Source: Torreya grandis (Eukaryota > Streptophyta > Pinopsida > Cupressales > Taxaceae). Taken from it: a stretch of 64,000 nucleotides of DNA. The notes beneath the pieces were generated by a model. That model made no database searches. It was given only the letters and a program-made list of their open reading frames with translations, and had not been told where the DNA came from. The translations under genes were made by a program, and so were the position numbers. Shown piece after piece: positions 59,811 to 64,000 of the stretch. Each line of letters begins with the position of its first letter. Positions within the stretch are counted from its first letter, which is position 1. The stretch lies in contig JARHVA010003524.1 in assembly GCA_037957365.1 (NCBI GenBank), forward strand, positions 1,774,001 through 1,838,000. The letters are read 5' to 3'.

Positions 59811-61041
59811 TGTTTAAACTTATTTTAGATTTAGGTTATCTAAATAGACCAAAACTATTGAAATTCAAATTGTAGAACATTGTCTACAATTACTAAATAT
59901 AGAAACTTCTATAAGACAGAGAGAAGACACTTCATTTTCTAAGCGATTTTGTTCACCGCCTATGTCACAATCTTCATGATAACCTGTAATAGCTTTGTGA
60001 CTGCTCATATTAGAAAATGGACTATCAAAACTTACATAGACACTACCAACAAAAGCTCAGACACTTGTGGCGACTGGTATTGTCCTTTGTTTTTTGGTAT
60101 TGTCTCTATATATGTTTTTGGTCTATTCTTTCACAGATCAATGCACTTGCCTTTTTGGATGATTTTGGTGTGTTCAATTGTCCTCGATCCTATGTGCAAA
60201 TCCTTATTTTGACTCTCTTTGCCTTGAAACTCCAGCTCCACTTTTGACCCAAGCTTGACCTGAAAGAAGGGGTAAAAGATGTGTTGGGCAACCCCAGCGA
60301 CTCCCCATTGAGTGATTGAACATTGTCTGCATTCCAATACTCAGAAGAGGGCTTGAACTGCACGTAGTTCTCCCATTTATGTGTGTGTGCACTCAATCCT
60401 GTTCCACTACAATGCAATGCAACTCTTTGGCTTTCAACACTTGACAATATGCAACTTTGACCTTGTGTTAGTGTTCATACATGACTTTAGGGCTGTTTCT
60501 TTGAGAGATTTTCTTGTGTGTATGCTTTTGTAATAATGTATCAAGGATGTGCAAATAGATTCTCGATGTAATTGCCAAGTTAACCTATATGAATGCTAGG
60601 TGAGTATAACCTTAGGATTGATTTATATTTATCGATGACTCTTTGGTATTTCCCACCATAACTGACATAAGAAACATGTACAGGCCGACCCAAGGGAGAC
60701 GTTTGAATTTGAAAAATAACTGTTGGAAGCTCCTAAACACTGCCAGTAAGGCGGATGCCTTCAATAACTGCCAACGTCAAATTGTTGCCAACATTGTCCA
60801 AAGAGGGAAACTCAAGGATATGGAATATGGTGATAGTCTGCTTAGGATTTTAGAGCATTATGGCACAGACTAGGGAGATCATGAATAGTTTTAACAACTT
60901 AGGTTGGCCAAGACCATATATAAACAAGCGGATAAAGGAAAGTGTGCAAGAGTCAAATGTGTACACACAAGTCATGTATGTCAAAGATGTCAAAATTAAT
61001 ATTGTCAAGTGTCTAATACCAAATTTATGTGTCTACAAACA
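59811..61041 (-). repeat. Element C 5' LTR (minus sense, 1231 bp)
   Basis: Uninterrupted copy of the LTR that starts at 52522. It starts tgtttaaactt in plus sense and ends ctacaaaca at 61041. Substitutions and indels against its partner are frequent, so element C is old. Confidence 0.8.
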
Positions 61042-62282
61042 CTTGGCACATGTTTTTGAACTATAGAGAACTCAAATTCATCGTCAAAGATAAGTTTCAT
61101 ATTTTTGTAATTGACGATTTGCTAGATGAGTTATATAGTTTTGTTTATTTTATAAAACTAGATCTCCGATCAAGGTATCATCAAATAAGAATCAGAGAGG
61201 AAAATATTCCTAAGAAAACTTTTCGAACATATGAGGGGGGCCATTATGAATTTTTGATGATGCCTTTTGGTCTCCCAAATGCCTCTTCTACTTTCAGAGT
61301 TTGATGAATTCCATATTTAAGCCAATTCTATGGAAGTTTGTCTTGGTGTTCTTTGATGATATATTGATCTATAGAAAAACATGGGAGGACCATATGCATT
61401 ACGTGGATCAAGTTTTACAAATTCTCAAGCAGCATTAGTTTTATGCAAAGCCTTCTAAGTGTTCATATGTGGTCAAAGAGGTAGAATACTTGAGTCACAC
61501 TGTCTCTCATGAAAGAGTCCAGGTGGATCCTCATAAGATCAAGGCCGTAGTTGAGTGGTAAGTACCTATTACCCTCAAGAGCCTATGAGGATTCTTAAAC
61601 CTTACAGGATGCTATCACAGGTTTGTCAAAAATTATGGTAGCATAGTAGCACAACTCATGGTTCTCTTGAAGAACTCCTTCCATTGGAATGAAAACCAGG
61701 GCATTCGAGAAGCATAATGAGGCCATGTGCACCACTTTGGCTCTGGCTACTCTCAACTTTTCCGAAACATTCATTGTAGAATGTGATGCGTCGGGGTATG
61801 GTATGGGTGTAATCCTCATGCAAGATGGAAAACCTATTGCATTTGAAAGTCACTAACTCAAAGGTAAGAATTTGTTTAAGCCCATTTATGAGAAGGAAAT
61901 GTTGGTTATTCTTCACTCGGTGAAAATGGATCATGACAATCTAAAATACTTCTTAGAAAAGAGGTTATCATCAAAAGAGCAACAAAAGTGGGTCATAAAG
62001 ATGTTGGGGTATGACTTTGAAATCATTTACAAGAAAGGGAAAAAGAATGCAGAGGCGGATGCAATTTCAAGAAGGGATGAAAACACAGATTTGATAAGGT
62101 GTCATGTCCATATCGCAAGCAGATAGGGTGGATCAGGCAAGATCTGAATAGCAGGACATAGATATTTGAAATCTCATTCAACAACTTCAACAAGATCCAA
62201 GAACTTCAGACAAATTTGCATGGATAGGGGACATCCTGTGCTACAAGGAAAGGTTATACCTATGCACAAATTCAGGCCTTAA
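61042..62282 (+). pseudogene. Element A: RT core and RNase H remnant
   Basis: Gypsy pol continues here from 52521. TWHMFLNYRELK opens it. IDDLLDELYSF, then LDLRSRYHQIRI, FRTYEGGHYEFLMMPFGLPN and ASSTF lie within about 61108-61304. The catalytic FDDILIY site is at about 61352-61372 and RNase H CDASGYGMGVILM at about 61781-61820. LGYDFEIIYKKGKKNAEADA and ISRR lie at about 62005-62075, and DILCYKERLYLC, the run-up to integrase, ends near 62268. Several stops and frame changes are present. Integrase is not reached because element E begins at 62283. The order RT, then RNase H, then integrase linker is the Ty3/gypsy arrangement. Confidence 0.88.
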
Positions 62283-62938
62283 TGATGTAGGAACATCTAG
62301 TTAGCCAAGCAATCTTGCATCACCCAAGAATGTGTCTTTTGTGTTTGTAGACTTTCTACAATTGAAGACATCTACCATGGATTCAATCATACTTTAGCAA
62401 GTTTTTGAATGGGAAAGGGATTGGTTTTGGGTCATGAGATAGAGGGTTCTCTGTCTTGTGACAAAATTGTCAATTAACACAGGTCTGCATTAACCACCGC
62501 TCTGTAGGAAGCGGTGGTTTTGCACGAGGCATTAGCCACACCTAGAAATGGCCCAGAATCATTCAAGTGCTCATTTGGATCATTTTCAAGGTGAATGGGA
62601 ATCACAAGAGTCACACCATCAGACACAGAAGAGGAGGGAAGGCCTTGGCCCAGGCAGACTAGAGTGGAGAAAAACTTCTGAGTGTGGAGAGTGGGAAGCC
62701 AAGAGAAGCAAAGAGGTGTGTCAGTCCAACAAAGGGACTCTATGTGTGTGAACATTCTTCTTATGTATTGTAGTCTTAGGAGAGAGTGTGAGTGTTGTGT
62801 GTGTAATCTTTGTAGTGCCTCAAGAAAGACCAATAAAATGTGAAGTTGTTTTTAGTCTCATATCTATGTGTGTGTTGTTAGTGGTAGGTTGCAAGGAACA
62901 CGACGTACTTCATTGGACCCCTATCCTTGATTGCATCA
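62283..62938 (+). mobile_element. Element E: 5' LTR
   Basis: Starts TGATGTAGGAACATC and ends near ...CTTGATTGCA (62935) or TCA (62938). The primer-binding site tggtataagagcaaggc at 62941 resembles the initiator-Met tRNA end (tggtatcagagc). The LTR ends resemble those of solo LTR D. A perfect hairpin (aaccaccgct, 8-base loop, agcggtggtt) lies at 62492-62519. The element interrupts element A between RNase H and integrase. Confidence 0.75.
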
Positions 62939-62940
62939 AA

Positions 62941-62957
62941 TGGTATAAGAGCAAGGC
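62941..62957 (+). promoter_or_regulatory. Element E primer-binding site
   Basis: tggtataagagcaaggc follows the 5' LTR by a few bases. It differs at two or three positions from the complement of plant initiator-Met tRNA, the common primer of gypsy and copia elements. Confidence 0.65.
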
Positions 62958-63174
62958 AACAACTCTGGGATAAGTGAGAGTGTGTTTTTCCTCCATTAAG
63001 AAAGAACGGGTAGATGGCATGAGTGAAGCGCAATGAGAAGAGTTGAGTGTCCTCCATCTTAAGTGGGTGGGTAGAGAGCAAAGTGATTAAATAGTGTTCT
63101 AGAGGAGTGTGTGGCCTACATAGGTTTGCAAACAAGATATTGCAGCAGTAGGTTTAGCTTCAAAGAAAGTCCAT

Positions 63175-64000
63175 ATGCCTCCAAGAAGAGTGGGAAAAGC
63201 TGGAGCAATGGCTGCCAATATTGCAAGAAGGTTGGATGAGATTGTAAAAATGTTGAGGGTTATGTAGACAAGATTATTTGTGGTTGAAGAAGATAGAAAG
63301 GGATTGGTCCCAACTTGGATGATGTGAATGATGTGTAAAATGAAGAGTTGACAATAAAAGATATGGGAATAGCACCAGAGCGGTTGGATGAAGAAGAAGA
63401 TGTATTTTTAGAGCCATTTCGAAGATTGGGAGAGGAGCCAACATGAAGGTTTCAAGTTATTAACTCAATGAGATGGGGGAGTATTTTGAATTTCATGGAG
63501 TGGATGACCAAAGGAAGGTGAAGGTGGCTCAGACTAAGTTGAAAGGTCATGCAGCCGTAAGGTGGAAGGAGGTGCAAACAGAGAGGAATAGAAGGGGAAA
63601 GGACAAGATTAACCATTTGGAGAGGATGGTTGCAAAGTTGAAGGGTAAGTTTATATATGGAGATTATCAGCTGAATTTTTTGAAGAGGCTCCAAAATTTG
63701 AAGCAAGAGGATTTCAGTGTGAAGGACTACACAAAAGGGTTCATCAAAATTATAATTTAGGCTGGTCATAGTGAGATGGACCAAGAGAAGATAACAAGAT
63801 ACATCAATGGGTTGCGGCTAAATATTCAATATTAACTCAGCCTAGTGAGGATGCATACGGTAGAAGAAGCATACCAATATGCTTTAAAAGCGAAAGAGAA
63901 ATTGTCTCACAGACAACGAAGTGAAACAAGAGGAAGAGAGAAGTACAACAGCGGTAGAGGACAGCCATCAAATGAAGGCAATCAGCAGTAGAATAAGGAA
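63175..64000 (+). pseudogene. Element E gag remnant (runs off the window)
   Basis: ATG at 63175 opens MPPRRVGKAGAMAANIARRL. After stops, the frame 63473-63760 gives the Retrotrans_gag core: MGEYFEFHGVDDQRKVKVAQ, then LKGHAAVRWKEVQTERNRRG, then ERMVAKLKGKFIYGDYQ, FLKRLQNLKQEDFSVKDYTK. Beyond one stop the sense continues as GHSEMDQEKITRYINGLRLN and VEEAYQYALKAKEKL to the window end. It is a gypsy gag with few lesions, better preserved than that of element A, in line with a later insertion. Pol would lie outside the window. Confidence 0.8.

Larger units (their letters stand above)
52522..61041 (-). mobile_element. Element C: minus-strand LTR retrotransposon, Tat/Ogre-like
   Basis: Its LTRs are 59811-61041 (5' in its own sense) and 52522-54890 (3'; about 1.29 kb once the inserted solo LTR D is removed). 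In plus sense both start TGTTT(T)AAA..TTATTTT(A/G)GATTTAGGT and the right one ends ...CTACAAACA. On the minus strand this gives ends TGTTTGTAGACAC...GTTTAAACA, close to those of element B (TGTAGACAC...GGTTAAACA), so the two are related but opposed. Minus-strand coding remnants include protease-like and zinc-knuckle pieces. It sits inside the RT of element A: KKDD before it and TWHMFLNYRELK after it rejoin the motif. No clean target duplication is visible. Confidence 0.8.

Noticed and set aside
1..64000. tRNA, rRNA, organelle or viral insertions
   Set aside because: I looked for tRNA cloverleaf words, rRNA-like GC-rich conserved blocks, and plastid or mitochondrial genes, and found none that I could support by eye.

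Overview
The window is nuclear DNA of a seed plant: AT-rich, packed with retrotransposon debris and simple or tandem repeats, and holding one gene that I can read completely. No bacterial operon, CRISPR array, rRNA or tRNA was recognised. The retrotransposon load and the character of the gene would suit a gymnosperm, but this is an inference; the sequence proves only a GT-AG spliced plant gene among plant-type LTR elements and a LINE.

The gene (28298-32397, + strand) is a nine-exon cytochrome P450 of the CYP88A family, ent-kaurenoic acid oxidase (KAO), of gibberellin biosynthesis. All eight introns are GT-AG, every junction keeps frame, the protein is 492 residues long and all P450 signature motifs are present. 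A TATA box, a 32-codon upstream ORF and an AATAAA signal frame it. Its first intron is made largely of degenerate ~177-bp tandem repeats, each carrying a copy of the sequence that forms the true 3' splice site.

Left of the gene: 1-4.6 kb has no recognisable gene (one possible LTR at 3.5-3.9 kb). 4.6-9.0 kb is a pair of ~1.4-kb LTR-like direct repeats around a short non-coding middle. 9-19 kb is repeat-derived and AT-rich. 19.1-24.15 kb is a decayed L1-type LINE on the minus strand (ORF1 with a DUF4283-like domain and an internal 311-bp tandem duplication, then endonuclease/reverse transcriptase remains). 24.2-28.0 kb is intergenic and has an odd poly-T/G-rich tract.

Right of the gene: 32.5-35.6 kb is mostly unrecognised. 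35.6-42.6 kb is a run of local repeat families: a TA microsatellite, CCAAT-rich repeats, a satellite-like array with a conserved hairpin, a second array split by a solo LTR with target-site duplication, and 700-bp and 192-bp tandem duplications.

44.4-64 kb is one nested set of LTR retrotransposons. An old Ty3/gypsy element (A) has its gag-protease-RT-RNase H remains cut into pieces by a gag-only element (B, 45988-52144), by a minus-strand element (C, 52522-61041) that itself carries a solo LTR (D, 53196-54272), and by a further gypsy element (E, 62283 to the window end). The coding pieces of A rejoin in order across the insertions, which supports the reconstruction. Apart from KAO, nothing looks like a functioning host gene.
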